A stretch of 64,000 nt of DNA from Gordonia sp. 'Campus' (lineage in GTDB: Bacteria; Actinomycetota; Actinomycetes; Mycobacteriales; Mycobacteriaceae): contig NZ_JAKOIW010000009.1 in the NCBI RefSeq assembly GCF_022206305.1, positions 3,893-67,892 of the forward strand. The letters are read 5' to 3'. Shown in pieces: positions 45,908 to 54,474 of this stretch. Within the stretch, counting starts at the first letter, position 1, and each line of letters begins with the position of its first letter. A model generated the notes under the pieces. The model had not been told where the DNA came from and ran no database searches. It saw only the letters and a list, made by a program, of their open reading frames with translations. The position numbers and the translations under genes were made by a program.

Positions 45908-46933
45908 ATGAACGACGGAACGACGATGCCGATCGACGAGACGCTCGCGCGGTATTCGGACCTGTTGTACGGCACCGCGATGACGGTCTACGTCGTGGCG
46001 GTCGTCCTGTTCCTGGGCGCACTCGCGGCTGTCCGGGGTCGTCGCCTCGAGCAGAAGTCGCTGGTGAACGCCGGCGCCACCGGGACTGCCGACGGCGAGC
46101 AGCGAGTGCCGGGTCGCGTCGAGGGGCCGGCACGGCGCACGCTGGGCGACAGGCTCGGCAACATGGCTCTGCCGGTGGTCATCGTGGGTCTCGTCGCCCA
46201 CATCGGTTCGATCGTGTTGCGCGGCATCGCGACCGAACGCGCGCCGTGGGGCAACATGTACGAGTTCATCTCGATGACGTGTGCCGCCGGAGTGCTCGCC
46301 GGTCTGATCATCCTGCGCAAGCGGGAGCACCGCCCGCTGCTGTCGTTCGTGCTGCTTCCGGTCATCCTGCTGATGTTCATCGCCGGTCGCTGGCTGTACA
46401 CGCAGGCCGCACCGGTGGTCCCGGCCCTGAAGTCCTACTGGCTGGCCGTGCACGTGTCGATCATCTCGGTGTCCTCGGGCATCCTGCTGGTGTCCGGTGT
46501 CGCCAGCATCCTCTACCTGATCAAGGTGCGTTGGGCGGCGACATCGGACGACGCGGCCGCGGCGGTGGCGACCCGTCCCGGGATCGGTGGCGCACTGCGG
46601 CGGATCGTCGAGCACCTGCCGTCGACGGAGAGCCTGGATCGTCTCGCCTACAAGTGCGTGGTGATCGGGTTCCCGCTGTTCGGCCTGGGCGTCATCTGCG
46701 GCGCGATCTGGGCCGAGGCCGCGTGGGGCCGCTTCTGGGGCTGGGACCCCAAGGAGACCGTGTCGTTCATCGCTTGGGTCATCTACGCCGCCTACCTGCA
46801 CGCCCGCGCGACCGCCGGATGGCGCAGCAACGCGGCCGCGTGGATCAACGTCGCCGGGTTCGTGGCGATGCTGTTCAACCTGTTCATCATCAATCTGGTG
46901 GTGTCCGGCCTGCACTCGTACGCGGGCCTGTGA
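45908..46933 (+). CDS. ccsB: Cytochrome c synthase subunit CcsB/CcsA
   Basis: A 341-residue membrane protein of heme-handling type with about eight helices. The diagnostic WWD domain reads AAWGRFWGWDPKETVSFIAWVIYAAYLHARAT, and histidines flanking it (for example in LAVHVSIISVSS and SGLHSYAGL) are the expected heme ligands. It completes the CcdA-ResB-CcsB system. ATG 45908 has GAAAGGAACC upstream. It ends convergently with the HTH regulator gene, 43 bp apart. Confidence 0.95.
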   Translation: MNDGTTMPIDETLARYSDLLYGTAMTVYVVAVVLFLGALAAVRGRRLEQKSLVNAGATGTADGEQRVPGRVEGPARRTLGDRLGNMALPVVIVGLVAHIGSIVLRGIATERAPWGNMYEFISMTCAAGVLAGLIILRKREHRPLLSFVLLPVILLMFIAGRWLYTQAAPVVPALKSYWLAVHVSIISVSSGILLVSGVASILYLIKVRWAATSDDAAAAVATRPGIGGALRRIVEHLPSTESLDRLAYKCVVIGFPLFGLGVICGAIWAEAAWGRFWGWDPKETVSFIAWVIYAAYLHARATAGWRSNAAAWINVAGFVAMLFNLFIINLVVSGLHSYAGL

Positions 46934-46976
46934 GCGTCGCGGCCGGGCTCATGGCTCGGCCGTCGCACGAGAGGCG

Positions 46977-47516
46977 TCAGCCGGCGGAGTCCGCCGGTGC
47001 GGACTGTTCGGCGCTCTTGGCGAGTGCCTGCGCCTTCACCAGCTTGAGCAGATCGATGAGCGCGTCGATGGTCTCGGGGCACAGTGAGGCCATGTCGATC
47101 CCCGACAGATGGCTCCCGGTGACCTGGAGCATCTCCACGTAGTTCTGCTGCTGCCGAACGCGTTCGAGATCCTCGTCGGGATTGGAGAGGAAATACGTGA
47201 CGCTGACGTCGAAGGCGCGTGCGATGGCCTCGACGGTCCGGAACGACGGTGTGCGCGCCTTACCGGTGCGCAACTGGGAGATGTAGGCGTCGGAGAGCGA
47301 GTATCCGAGCCGATTGGCCTTCTCGGCGATCTTCTTCCCGGTGTACCGGATGCCGTTCTCGTCACGGCTGTGCTCGAAGAGATAACCGATCTTCTCGGCG
47401 AAGCTCAGGTCGTCTTCGGTCGACGCCCCTTGCGGAGATCGTCCGGGGTTCAACGGCGCCTTCTCTCGGATCAGCCACCGGGGGATCGATGGTGATCTGG
47501 ACGATACCCTACCCAT
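46977..47516 (-). CDS. XRE-family helix-turn-helix regulator
   Basis: A 179-residue protein with an XRE HTH at about 40-105 (KIGYLFEHSRDENGIRYTGKKIAEKANRLGYSLSDAYISQLRTGK, TPSFRTVEAIARAFDVSVTYFL) and a helical C-terminus with a possible dimerisation helix. SISQLRTGK-type wording is shared with the EspR-like secretion regulators, but I would not call this EspR. The start is ambiguous: ATG 47516 lies inside a 12-bp palindrome, and GTG 47507 is an alternative. The palindrome could be its own operator. Targets are unknown. Confidence 0.8.
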   Translation of the reverse strand: MGRVSSRSPSIPRWLIREKAPLNPGRSPQGASTEDDLSFAEKIGYLFEHSRDENGIRYTGKKIAEKANRLGYSLSDAYISQLRTGKARTPSFRTVEAIARAFDVSVTYFLSNPDEDLERVRQQQNYVEMLQVTGSHLSGIDMASLCPETIDALIDLLKLVKAQALAKSAEQSAPADSAG

Positions 47517-47521
47517 GGGTA
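47510..47521. promoter_or_regulatory. 12-bp palindrome at the regulator start
   Basis: TACCCATGGGTA is perfectly self-complementary and contains the ATG of the XRE regulator. Such a site at a start codon suggests autoregulation. Weak support: short palindromes occur by chance. Confidence 0.3.
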
Positions 47522-47572
47522 TGTTCCGCCCGGGCGTCTGAACCTGGTCTCAGTTTTTGATCGGCTTCGCGC

Positions 47573-47791
47573 CTACGCGTCGTCGCTGTCGGTCCCATTG
47601 GAACCTCGTGTCCGATTGTCGAGGTCACGCAGGAAATCCGGGTCGTCGTCGGGGCCGAGCGGTCCGCGTTGGCGAGGGCGTCGGGGGCCGGGCGAGGGGG
47701 TGTCACCGGCACCGTCGGATTGCGGTCCGAAGGCGCGCCACATGAGGAAACCGATGGCGAGCAGACCCAGAACGGCGAACAGATAGATCAT
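47573..47791 (-). CDS. Small single-pass membrane protein, unknown function
   Basis: A 72-residue protein: one N-terminal hydrophobic helix (IYLFAVLGLLAIGFLMWRAFG), then a Pro/Gly/Arg/Asp-rich tail ending in DNRTRGSNGTDSDDA. The start is supported by CGGGAGGTTGTC just before ATG 47791, one of the best ribosome-binding sites in the window. I do not recognise a family. It lies between the XRE regulator and the BldC-like gene, all on the minus strand. Confidence 0.7.
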   Translation of the reverse strand: MIYLFAVLGLLAIGFLMWRAFGPQSDGAGDTPSPGPRRPRQRGPLGPDDDPDFLRDLDNRTRGSNGTDSDDA

Positions 47792-47889
47792 GACAACCTC
47801 CCGACGACCAGCGTACGTGAGTTGCCGGGCTGGCCACGTCGAACGACGTGCCCACCGGGTGGATCCCGATCGAGGAGGATGAACTCCGG

Positions 47890-48114
47890 TCAGTGGGTGC
47901 GTCGGTTGAGCAGGGCGACGACGTCTTCCTCGCGGAACCGGCGGTGCCCGCCCGGGGTCCGGATCGAGCCGAGGATGCCCGAGCTCGCCCAGCGTGCGAC
48001 GGTCTTGGGATTCACGTTGAACATCGCGGCGACCTGACCCGGGGTCAGGGTGTGCTGGCTGGCCATGCCCGGGGTGATGTAGGCGGCGTGCGGTGCGGAT
48101 TCGACGGTGGTCAT
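47890..48114 (-). CDS. BldC-family DNA-binding protein
   Basis: A 74-residue MerR/excisionase-type winged helix protein: LTPGQVAAMFNVNPKTVARWASSGILGSIRTPGGHRRFREEDVVALL. This is the characteristic BldC core, with the HTH helix NPKTVARWA and the wing RTPGGHRRF. In Streptomyces BldC binds AT-rich direct repeats cooperatively and governs developmental timing; here the role is unknown. ATG 48114 (MTTVESAPHAAYITP) is chosen over an upstream in-frame start at 48210 because the family N-terminus is short. Confidence 0.92.
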   Translation of the reverse strand: MTTVESAPHAAYITPGMASQHTLTPGQVAAMFNVNPKTVARWASSGILGSIRTPGGHRRFREEDVVALLNRRTH

Positions 48115-48304
48115 GATTCCCCCTGGTGCTTCGTTGCGTGCTCCGTCGGTGCGCCGGAGGTGGCGAGCGGCTCGGCACATGGTGGACGAGTGCTTCATGA
48201 ATACACGCAAAACGCCCAGGTACTCGAACCGTCAGCGGCAGGTAAAGAGTGTGCAAAGGCCCGCGACCTGCAGAGGTGTTCCGGGTGCCCAGTAGTCTGG
48301 TGGG

Positions 48305-48664
48305 GTGAGTGAACCGCAGGACCACAACGTCGCAGGGGACAGTTCTCCCGAGAAATCCACACCCGCAACCGCGCAGGCGGGCGGACGTCCGATGACCCTG
48401 GCGGTCGCGTTGTTCGCCTACACCTTCGCGCGGTTGCTCCTCGTCGCGGCGGTCGTCGTGATCATCCTGGTCGGCGGTCGTCTCGTCGACGTCGAGGTCC
48501 CCTTCCTGGTCGCGGCGGTGTTCGGCGTCCTGATCGCGCTGCCGTTGGGCATGGTGCTGTTCAAGAAGCTGCGTCTGAAGGTGAACGGCGAGATCGCGGC
48601 CCTGGAGGCCGGACGGCGATCCAAGCACGACGACCTGCAGGCCCGTCTCCGCGGCGACAAGTGA
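48305..48664 (+). CDS. DUF4229 membrane protein
   Basis: A 119-residue protein. The Ser/Thr/Ala-rich N-terminus is followed by two membrane helices ([23 protein letters not shown] and [20 protein letters not shown]) and a short basic cytoplasmic tail ([19 protein letters not shown]). It matches the actinobacterial DUF4229 layout. Function is unknown. GTG 48305. It faces the divergent BldC-like gene across 190 bp. Confidence 0.82.
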   Translation: MSEPQDHNVAGDSSPEKSTPATAQAGGRPMTLAVALFAYTFARLLLVAAVVVIILVGGRLVDVEVPFLVAAVFGVLIALPLGMVLFKKLRLKVNGEIAALEAGRRSKHDDLQARLRGDK

Positions 48665-48689
48665 GTTACGCGGCAGGGGTTGCGGCGAG

Positions 48690-49811
48690 ATGAGGCCGAC
48701 CCTGGTCGTGGACCGTCGCGCCGACCGGTCCTGGGCGCAGAACGCCGTCCGCCTGATCGAGGCCGATGCGCGCCGAAGCGCCGACACCCATCTGCTCCGC
48801 GTCGCGCTGCCGTCGTGGTCGCGATGGGCGGGTCCCGACGGCGAGGTCGGTATCGACCTGTATGTCAAGGACGAGTCGACGCATCCGACCGGTTCGCTCA
48901 AGCACCGCCTCGCACGTTCGCTGTTCCTGTACGCGCTGTGCAACGGCTGGGTCGTCCGGGGCACCCCGGTGATCGAGGCGTCGTCGGGGTCCACCGCGGT
49001 CAGCGAGGCCTACTTCGCCGAGCTGATCGGGGTCCCGTTCATCGCGGTGATGACCCGTAGCACCTCGCCCGCCAAGACCGCACTCATCGAACGACACGGC
49101 GGGCGTTGCCATTTCGTCGATCACCCCGGCGAGGTCTATGCCGAGGCGCTGCGTCTCGAGGCCGAACTCGGCGGTCACTTCATCGACCAGTTCACGATGG
49201 CCGAGCGCGCGACCGACTGGCGCGGCAACAACAACATCGCGGAGTCGATCTTCGCGCAGATGGCCGACGAGGATCATCCGATCCCGACCTGGATCGTCGT
49301 GGGCGCCGGGACCGGGGGCACGTCGGCGACGCTCGGACGGTACGTCCGCTACCGGCGGCACGACACGTGGCTGGCGGTCGTCGACCCGGAGAACTCGGTG
49401 TTCCTGCCGGCGTACGAGACCGCCGACGGGACCCTCACCGCCCAGACGGGGTCGCGCATCGAGGGCATCGGCCGGCCGCGGGTCGAGCCGTCGTTCATCA
49501 GCCAGGTCATCGACCGGATGATCGGGGTGCCGGACGAGGCGTCGATCGCGACCGCGCGCCGGGTGAGCGACCTGCTGGGCCGACGGGTCGGAGGGTCGAC
49601 CGGAACCAACATGTGGGGTGCGTTCTCGCTGGTCGCCGAGATGGCCGCGGCCCGCACGCCGGGCAGCGTCGTGACCCTCCTGTGCGACTCCGGGGACCGC
49701 TATGCCACCACGTATTTCGACGACTCGTGGCTCGCCGGAAGCTCTTTCGACCTCGGACCCGCAGATGCGGTCCTCGACGAGTTCTTCGCGACCGGTCGCT
49801 GGGGAGCGTGA
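48690..49811 (+). CDS. PLP-dependent cysteine synthase-family enzyme (Cds1-like)
   Basis: A 373-residue fold-type II PLP enzyme. The cofactor lysine is K71 in [14 protein letters not shown], the phosphate-binding loop [21 protein letters not shown] and the glycine-rich [16 protein letters not shown] are present, and [13 protein letters not shown] is the C-terminal substrate loop. Relatives in actinobacteria act as cysteine desulfhydrases or cysteine synthases, so a role in sulfide/cysteine balance is likely but not proven. ATG 48690 has GCGAG nearby. It begins 25 bp after the DUF4229 gene and is followed by an ABC exporter pair. Confidence 0.86.
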   Translation: MRPTLVVDRRADRSWAQNAVRLIEADARRSADTHLLRVALPSWSRWAGPDGEVGIDLYVKDESTHPTGSLKHRLARSLFLYALCNGWVVRGTPVIEASSGSTAVSEAYFAELIGVPFIAVMTRSTSPAKTALIERHGGRCHFVDHPGEVYAEALRLEAELGGHFIDQFTMAERATDWRGNNNIAESIFAQMADEDHPIPTWIVVGAGTGGTSATLGRYVRYRRHDTWLAVVDPENSVFLPAYETADGTLTAQTGSRIEGIGRPRVEPSFISQVIDRMIGVPDEASIATARRVSDLLGRRVGGSTGTNMWGAFSLVAEMAAARTPGSVVTLLCDSGDRYATTYFDDSWLAGSSFDLGPADAVLDEFFATGRWGA

Positions 49812-49852
49812 GAAGAACCGGTCGTGTCCCGGGTCTGGGTTACGATCCGGGG

Positions 49853-50560
49853 GTGTCGAAGGAACCCGGGCAGGCGCCCGGCGCCGGACGTGCCCTCGTG
49901 GAGGCTGTCGATCTGGTGCGCGAGTACCAGATGGGTGAGGAGCGGGTCCGTGCCCTCGACGGCCTGAACCTCTCCGTCGACGGCGGCCAGTTCGTGTCCG
50001 TCGTCGGTCCGTCCGGGGCGGGCAAGAGCACCTTGCTGCACGTGCTCGGCGCACTCGACACCCCGACGTCGGGGCGGATCAGCATCGACGGGGTCGACCT
50101 CGGCGCGCTCGAGGACACCGCCGCCTCGGAGTTCCGCCGCAACCGTGTCGGCTTCATCTTCCAGTTCTTCAATCTCGTCCCGACGATGTCGGCGTGGGAG
50201 AACGTGGCGCTGCCCCGGTTGCTGGACAACCAGTCGCTGCGCAAGGCGAAACCCCGTGCGGTGGAACTACTTCGCCGCGTCGGTCTCGGGAACCGCGTCG
50301 ACCATCGCCCGTCGGAGCTGTCCGGCGGCCAGATGCAGCGCGTCGCGATCGCACGGTCGCTCATCATGGACCCGACGATCCTGCTCGCCGACGAACCGAC
50401 CGGCAACCTGGACTCCAAGACGGGCGACTCGGTTCTCGAGTTGCTTTCGGAGGTGGCGCACGACACCGCCGACCGTCTGGTGATGATGGTGACCCACGAC
50501 CCGAAGGCCGCCGCCGTCGCGGACACCACGATCACGGTGCGCGACGGGAAGATCGCCTAG
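49853..50560 (+). CDS. ABC transporter ATP-binding protein, MacB/LolD type
   Basis: A 235-residue ATPase with Walker A GPSGAGKSTLLHVLG, Q-loop in RVGFIFQFFNLVPTM, signature LSGGQMQRVAIARSL, Walker B ILLADEPTGNLDSKTG and the H-loop MVTHDPKAA. The EPTGNLD wording is the MacB/LolD/FtsE exporter class. It pairs with the FtsX-fold permease that begins with the last base of its stop codon. The likely substrate is a peptide, lipoprotein or small-molecule export. GTG 49853. Confidence 0.92.
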   Translation: MSKEPGQAPGAGRALVEAVDLVREYQMGEERVRALDGLNLSVDGGQFVSVVGPSGAGKSTLLHVLGALDTPTSGRISIDGVDLGALEDTAASEFRRNRVGFIFQFFNLVPTMSAWENVALPRLLDNQSLRKAKPRAVELLRRVGLGNRVDHRPSELSGGQMQRVAIARSLIMDPTILLADEPTGNLDSKTGDSVLELLSEVAHDTADRLVMMVTHDPKAAAVADTTITVRDGKIA

Positions 50561-53193
50561 TGCCGAGCCGAGTCCCCCCGTCGGCTGAGCCGGCGAGGAG
50601 CGGAGAGACGAGGCGAGTCCCCCCGTCGGCTGAGCCGGCGAGGAGCGGAGCGACGAGGCGAGTCGAGGCCCTGGGCGCCGGTTTCACCCGCATCCGTCTG
50701 CTCAACCTCCGCGAGATCCGCACCCATCGGTTGCGTCTGTTCACATCGCTGGCGGTCGTGATCGTCTCGTCGGCCCTGTTGGTCGCGGTCCTGGGAACCT
50801 ACGGGTCGACGTCGGAATCGGTGCGCGAGTTCAACAATGCGGTGTCGGGAACCGCCGACATCGAGGTCGCGGGGATCACCGACACGGGTGTCGACCAGGC
50901 GCTCGCGGGTCAGATCCGCCGCGACGTCGACGATGCGAAGGCCGTCGTCCCGATGGTCCGGGGCTCCGTCGTCGTCGACGGCTCGTCGGTCCCGCTCCTG
51001 GGTTCCGATCAGCGCGTCACCGCGCTGTCGGGCAGTCTGCGGGGCGCGGTCCAGCAGGAACGGTCGGGGACAGTCGATCTCGACCGCTTGCGCAACGGCG
51101 TGCTGGTCGGACCCGGACTCGGCCTGGAGCGCGGACAGGAACTGACCATCGACGGCGTCGACGTCGAGGTGCTCGAGGTCGTCGACAACGATCAGGCGGC
51201 GGCGCTCAACAACGGGCGCTTCGTCTTCGCCTATGTCGACCTCGCCCAGCGGCTGCTCGGGCTCGACGGTCGCCTCGATTCGATCCTCATCGTCACCGAT
51301 CCGGGCGCGGACGTGTCCGCGGTGCGGTCGCAGGTGGAGTCCATCGTCGCGGGCCGCGCGGTGGTGGTCGACCCCGACTTCCGGGCCAAACAGGCCGAGG
51401 TCGCGAGTTCGGTGACGCGGGATGCGACGCTGCTGGTCTCGCTGGTGTCCCTGGTGATCGCGGCGTTCCTGGTCTTCAACACGATGAACATGGCGGTCGC
51501 ATCGCGTCGCAAGTCCCTGGCGATGATCCGCGCGCTGGGTGCCCGGCGATCGCACCTCGTCGGCGACATGCTCGGTGAGGCCGCGCTGATGGGCCTGCTC
51601 GGCGGTGTCGTCGGTGTCCCGCTCGGCATTCTCGCGGGCCGGGCGGTGATCAGCAGCCTGCCCGACCCGCCGGCCGACTCGGTGGGCACGGTCATCAACT
51701 ACCACCTGCCCGGTTATGCACCGATGGTCGCCGTCGCCGCGTGTGTGGTCGCCTGTGTCGCGGCGACGACCCTCGCGGCGCGCTCGGTGTTCGCGGTGTC
51801 GCCGGTCGAGGCGATGGCCCCGGTCGAGGTGTCCGACGCCACACCGCGGCGGGGTCCCGCCGTCGTCATCGCCGCGATCCTCGGTGTCGCCGGGCTCATC
51901 GCGTCCTGGGTGATCGTCGCGACGGTGCCCGGCAGGCCCGCCATCCTCGCCGGTGTCTTCTACCTCGTCGGTGCGCTGCTCGTCTGCTTCGCGTTGTCGA
52001 AGCCGTTGTCGTGGCTGGTCGTCCGGGTCGCCCGCTGGTTCGGCGGGCCGGGACGGCTCGCGTCGGTCAACACCGAACGCGCACCGCGGCGCGCGTGGGC
52101 GACGCTCATGACGGTGGCCGTGGCGATCGCCGTCGGCATGGGGACGTCGGGCGCGCTCGACAACCTGGTGTCGTCGATGTCGAAATCGCTCGACGGCCTG
52201 GGCGATCCGGACTTCTACGTGTCGTCGACCTCGGCGGCGAGCCTGCCGCTCGGTCCGCTCCTGCCGCCTGCGGTTGCCGAGCGGGTCGCCACCATCCCCG
52301 GTGTCACCGAGGTGGTCGGCGGGCAGTGGGCCGCGGTCAACATCGGCGAGAGCAAGGCCAACGTGCAAGGGCTCGAACCGGATTCGCGTGCACCGTTCAT
52401 GCGCAAAGCATCTCCGGAAGCGGTGGCACAGGTGCTCGCCGGCGACGGGATTCTCCTGTCCAACGTCCTCGCACGTGTCCTCGGGGTCGGAACCGGCGAC
52501 ACGGTCGAGCTCGCGACTCCCAGTGGTCCGCGCCAGACCGTGGTGCGCGACACCGTCGACTACGTGTCGCTGGACTCCGGTGTCGCCGCCATGTCGCAGC
52601 AGCTGCTGGGGGACTGGTTCGGACGCGACGGTGACACCTATCTGCAGGTCATCACGGCTCCTGATGCGGACCCCGACGAGATTCGCCGGCAGCTCGAGTC
52701 CGCGGTCGGGGACGCGACGACCACCGGGAACAAGCCGATCCGGGTGTACAGCGGTGCCGAGGCGCTCGCCGCGACCCAGGCGACCGTCGAGCAGGCTGGT
52801 GCGTTCACGGTGGCGATCCAGTGGATCGTCGCCGGTGCCGCCGCGATCGCGCTGCTCAACACGCTGCTGCTCTCAGTCATCGAACGACGCCGCGAGCTGG
52901 GCGTGCTGCGGGCCATGGGTGCGTCGCGGAAGTTCGTGTCGCGCATGGTGCTCGCCGAAGCCGGCGCGGTGGCCCTGATCGGTTCCGCCGTGGGTGTCGT
53001 CCTGGGCGCGACCATGCATCTGCTGAGCAATCAGATCCTCACCATCACCACGTCGCTGACCGTCATCTACTCCCCGCGCCCGTCCGCGCTGCTCTTCGTC
53101 GCCATCGCCGTGGCCCTCTGCCTCGTCGGCGCCTTCGTTCCGGCCGTGCGCGCGGCCCGGATGAACATCAGCGAGTCGATCCAGAACGAGTGA
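50560..53193 (+). CDS. FtsX/MacB-type ABC transporter permease with repeat-derived N-terminus
   Basis: An 877-residue permease with two FtsX cores: helix 1 (LFTSLAVVIVSSALLVAVLG) and a long extracellular part, then the first three-helix block (SLVSLVIAAFLVFNTMNMAVA and following), a middle helix pair, a second extracellular MacB-like domain, and a C-terminal three-helix block (VEQAGAFTVAIQWIVAGAAAIA to IAVALCLVGAFVPAV). It forms a MacB-type mechanotransmission exporter with the upstream ATPase. Start GTG 50560 overlaps the ATPase stop (TAGTG). Residues 4-33 are two copies of a 15-residue block made from a dispersed 45-bp repeat, so the true N-terminus may be unusual. Confidence 0.9.
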   Translation: MPSRVPPSAEPARSGETRRVPPSAEPARSGATRRVEALGAGFTRIRLLNLREIRTHRLRLFTSLAVVIVSSALLVAVLGTYGSTSESVREFNNAVSGTADIEVAGITDTGVDQALAGQIRRDVDDAKAVVPMVRGSVVVDGSSVPLLGSDQRVTALSGSLRGAVQQERSGTVDLDRLRNGVLVGPGLGLERGQELTIDGVDVEVLEVVDNDQAAALNNGRFVFAYVDLAQRLLGLDGRLDSILIVTDPGADVSAVRSQVESIVAGRAVVVDPDFRAKQAEVASSVTRDATLLVSLVSLVIAAFLVFNTMNMAVASRRKSLAMIRALGARRSHLVGDMLGEAALMGLLGGVVGVPLGILAGRAVISSLPDPPADSVGTVINYHLPGYAPMVAVAACVVACVAATTLAARSVFAVSPVEAMAPVEVSDATPRRGPAVVIAAILGVAGLIASWVIVATVPGRPAILAGVFYLVGALLVCFALSKPLSWLVVRVARWFGGPGRLASVNTERAPRRAWATLMTVAVAIAVGMGTSGALDNLVSSMSKSLDGLGDPDFYVSSTSAASLPLGPLLPPAVAERVATIPGVTEVVGGQWAAVNIGESKANVQGLEPDSRAPFMRKASPEAVAQVLAGDGILLSNVLARVLGVGTGDTVELATPSGPRQTVVRDTVDYVSLDSGVAAMSQQLLGDWFGRDGDTYLQVITAPDADPDEIRRQLESAVGDATTTGNKPIRVYSGAEALAATQATVEQAGAFTVAIQWIVAGAAAIALLNTLLLSVIERRRELGVLRAMGASRKFVSRMVLAEAGAVALIGSAVGVVLGATMHLLSNQILTITTSLTVIYSPRPSALLFVAIAVALCLVGAFVPAVRAARMNISESIQNE
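50569..50658 (+). repeat. Two tandem 45-bp copies of a dispersed repeat inside a coding region
   Basis: Units 50569-50613 and 50614-50658 differ at one position (AGAGACGAGG versus AGCGACGAGG). Each encodes RVPPSAEPARSG(E/A)TR. The core CGAGGAGCG-GCGACGAG matches the repeat at about 26.6 kb. Repeat length 45 is a multiple of three, keeping the permease in frame. Confidence 0.88.
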
Positions 53194-53227
53194 CCCCGGC
53201 CTCTCCCGGACCTTTCGGCCACCCCCG

Positions 53228-53273
53228 TTGTCAACAAATATTGACAATCTGGCGGTGTCAACATAACCTGACA
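53228..53273. promoter_or_regulatory. Two operator-like dyads before the HTH/Clp-N gene pair
   Basis: TTGTCAACAAATATTGACAA (53228-53247) is a perfect TTGTCAA/TTGACAA dyad with an AT-rich centre. A second, weaker dyad, TGTCA-N8-TGACA, spans 53256-53273 and ends 2 bp before the ATG. They are the natural autoregulatory operators for the downstream HTH protein. Confidence 0.65.
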
Positions 53274-53275
53274 TC

Positions 53276-53557
53276 ATGCACGACGACCAGAACACCGACA
53301 CCGCACCCGACGCGTCGAGCGCCGACCTGGCGGGAGCAGCTGCGAGCAGCGATCCCGGCCGGGGCCTGGCTGCGGTCCGTGCGTTGCGCACGCTGGCCGA
53401 CCGGCTCGAAGACGTGCAGGTGGCCAACGCCCGTGCCCATGGGTGGAGCTGGCAGGCGATCGCGGAAGTACTGCAGATCAGCCGGCAGGCCGTGCATCAG
53501 AAGCACTCACAACGTGAGGCCCGCGGAAGTGGGCCGAGAGGAGACACAGATGTTTGA
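53276..53557 (+). CDS. Small HTH protein, putative regulator of the Clp-N gene
   Basis: A 93-residue protein. A disordered Asp/Ala/Ser-rich head of about 30 residues is followed by a helix (AAVRALRTLADRLEDVQVANARAHG) and a helix-turn-helix SWQAIAEVLQISRQAVHQKH, typical of the small regulators that precede Clp-N-domain genes in actinobacteria. It overlaps the next gene by 8 bp, so both are made together. It probably represses its own promoter through the dyads at 53228-53273. Confidence 0.82.
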   Translation: MHDDQNTDTAPDASSADLAGAAASSDPGRGLAAVRALRTLADRLEDVQVANARAHGWSWQAIAEVLQISRQAVHQKHSQREARGSGPRGDTDV

Positions 53558-54410
53558 GCGAATCAGTCGCGATGACAAGATGCTGCTGGCATTCGCCACG
53601 CAGGAGGCCGGCGACCTGGGTCACCGGCAGTTGGGCAACGACCATCTGATCCTGGGCATGCTCTGCAACGCCCGGAGTTCGTTGTTCCCGTTCCTCGCCG
53701 ACCAGGGGCTGACCCTGGCCCCGGCGAGAGAAGTGGTGCGTACGTACCACGACGAGCACGCCGACGCCGACGAGTCCGGATCATCCGCCGACGACGAGTC
53801 GGGGCGCCGACGATACGAAGAGGATCGAGAAGCGCTGCGCAGCATCGGCATCGACCTCGACAAGGTCCGTGAGGCCGTTCGCGGTCGCTTCGGCGAGGAT
53901 CTGTCCGACGGTTGGGGTGAACGGCCCGAGCGCGGGCCCCGCGGCCGGGGACGGCGTGGTCACGGGCGTGGGCACGGACATGGACATGGTCATGGACCGC
54001 ACCGTGGCCGGGGGGCGCGTCCCGAGTGTGGCCCGGCCGAGTTCGGTGCCGCGAACTCCGGTCCCTGGGGTCCGGGCTTCGGGCCGGGACCATTCGGCCC
54101 GGGCGGACCCATGGCCGGCGGGCCGTTCGCCGGCGAAGGTGGCCCGTGGGAACCCGGCCGCGGCCGGCGCGGCCCGCGCGGTCGCGGGTTGCGGCCGCGC
54201 TTCGCGACCGAGACGCGGGACGCCTTCGGTCGGGCGATGGAGATCGCGCGCGAGCGGGGAGACCGGCGCCTGCGCGCCGAGTACCTCCTGCTCGGCATCA
54301 TCGACACCGCCGACGCCCCGTCGCGGGCGCTGATCGAATCGGTCACCACCGCAGACGAACTCCGCGCCGCGCTGTGGGCGACCCTGCCCGACGTCGACGC
54401 CCAGGTCTGA
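53550..54410 (+). CDS. Clp N-terminal-domain protein with Gly/His-rich linker
   Basis: A 286-residue protein without AAA+ or protease motifs. Two Clp-N helical repeats flank the ends: residues about 1-110 (MFERISRDDKMLLAFATQEAGDLGHRQLGNDHLILGML) and about 225-286 (RFATETRDAFGRAMEIARERGDRRLRAEYLLLGII). Between them, residues 125-215 form a Gly/Arg/Pro linker including HGRGHGHGHGHGPH, far longer than the normal one. Such proteins may act as adaptors or decoys for ClpC; the His-rich part could bind metal. ATG 53550 has GAGAGGAG 7 bases upstream and overlaps the HTH gene. Confidence 0.8.
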   Translation: MFERISRDDKMLLAFATQEAGDLGHRQLGNDHLILGMLCNARSSLFPFLADQGLTLAPAREVVRTYHDEHADADESGSSADDESGRRRYEEDREALRSIGIDLDKVREAVRGRFGEDLSDGWGERPERGPRGRGRRGHGRGHGHGHGHGPHRGRGARPECGPAEFGAANSGPWGPGFGPGPFGPGGPMAGGPFAGEGGPWEPGRGRRGPRGRGLRPRFATETRDAFGRAMEIARERGDRRLRAEYLLLGIIDTADAPSRALIESVTTADELRAALWATLPDVDAQV

Positions 54411-54433
54411 CCCGCGGGTCGTCGACGTACAGA

Positions 54434-54469
54434 CGTGCCCGCCCCGCGACGATTCGCGGGGCGGGCACG
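54434..54469. terminator. Bidirectional terminator between Clp-N gene and menA
   Basis: Perfect 16-bp arms (54434-54449 and 54454-54469), a CGAT loop and a following GTTTG. It lies between convergent genes and can serve both. Confidence 0.85.
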
Positions 54470-54474
54470 GTTTG

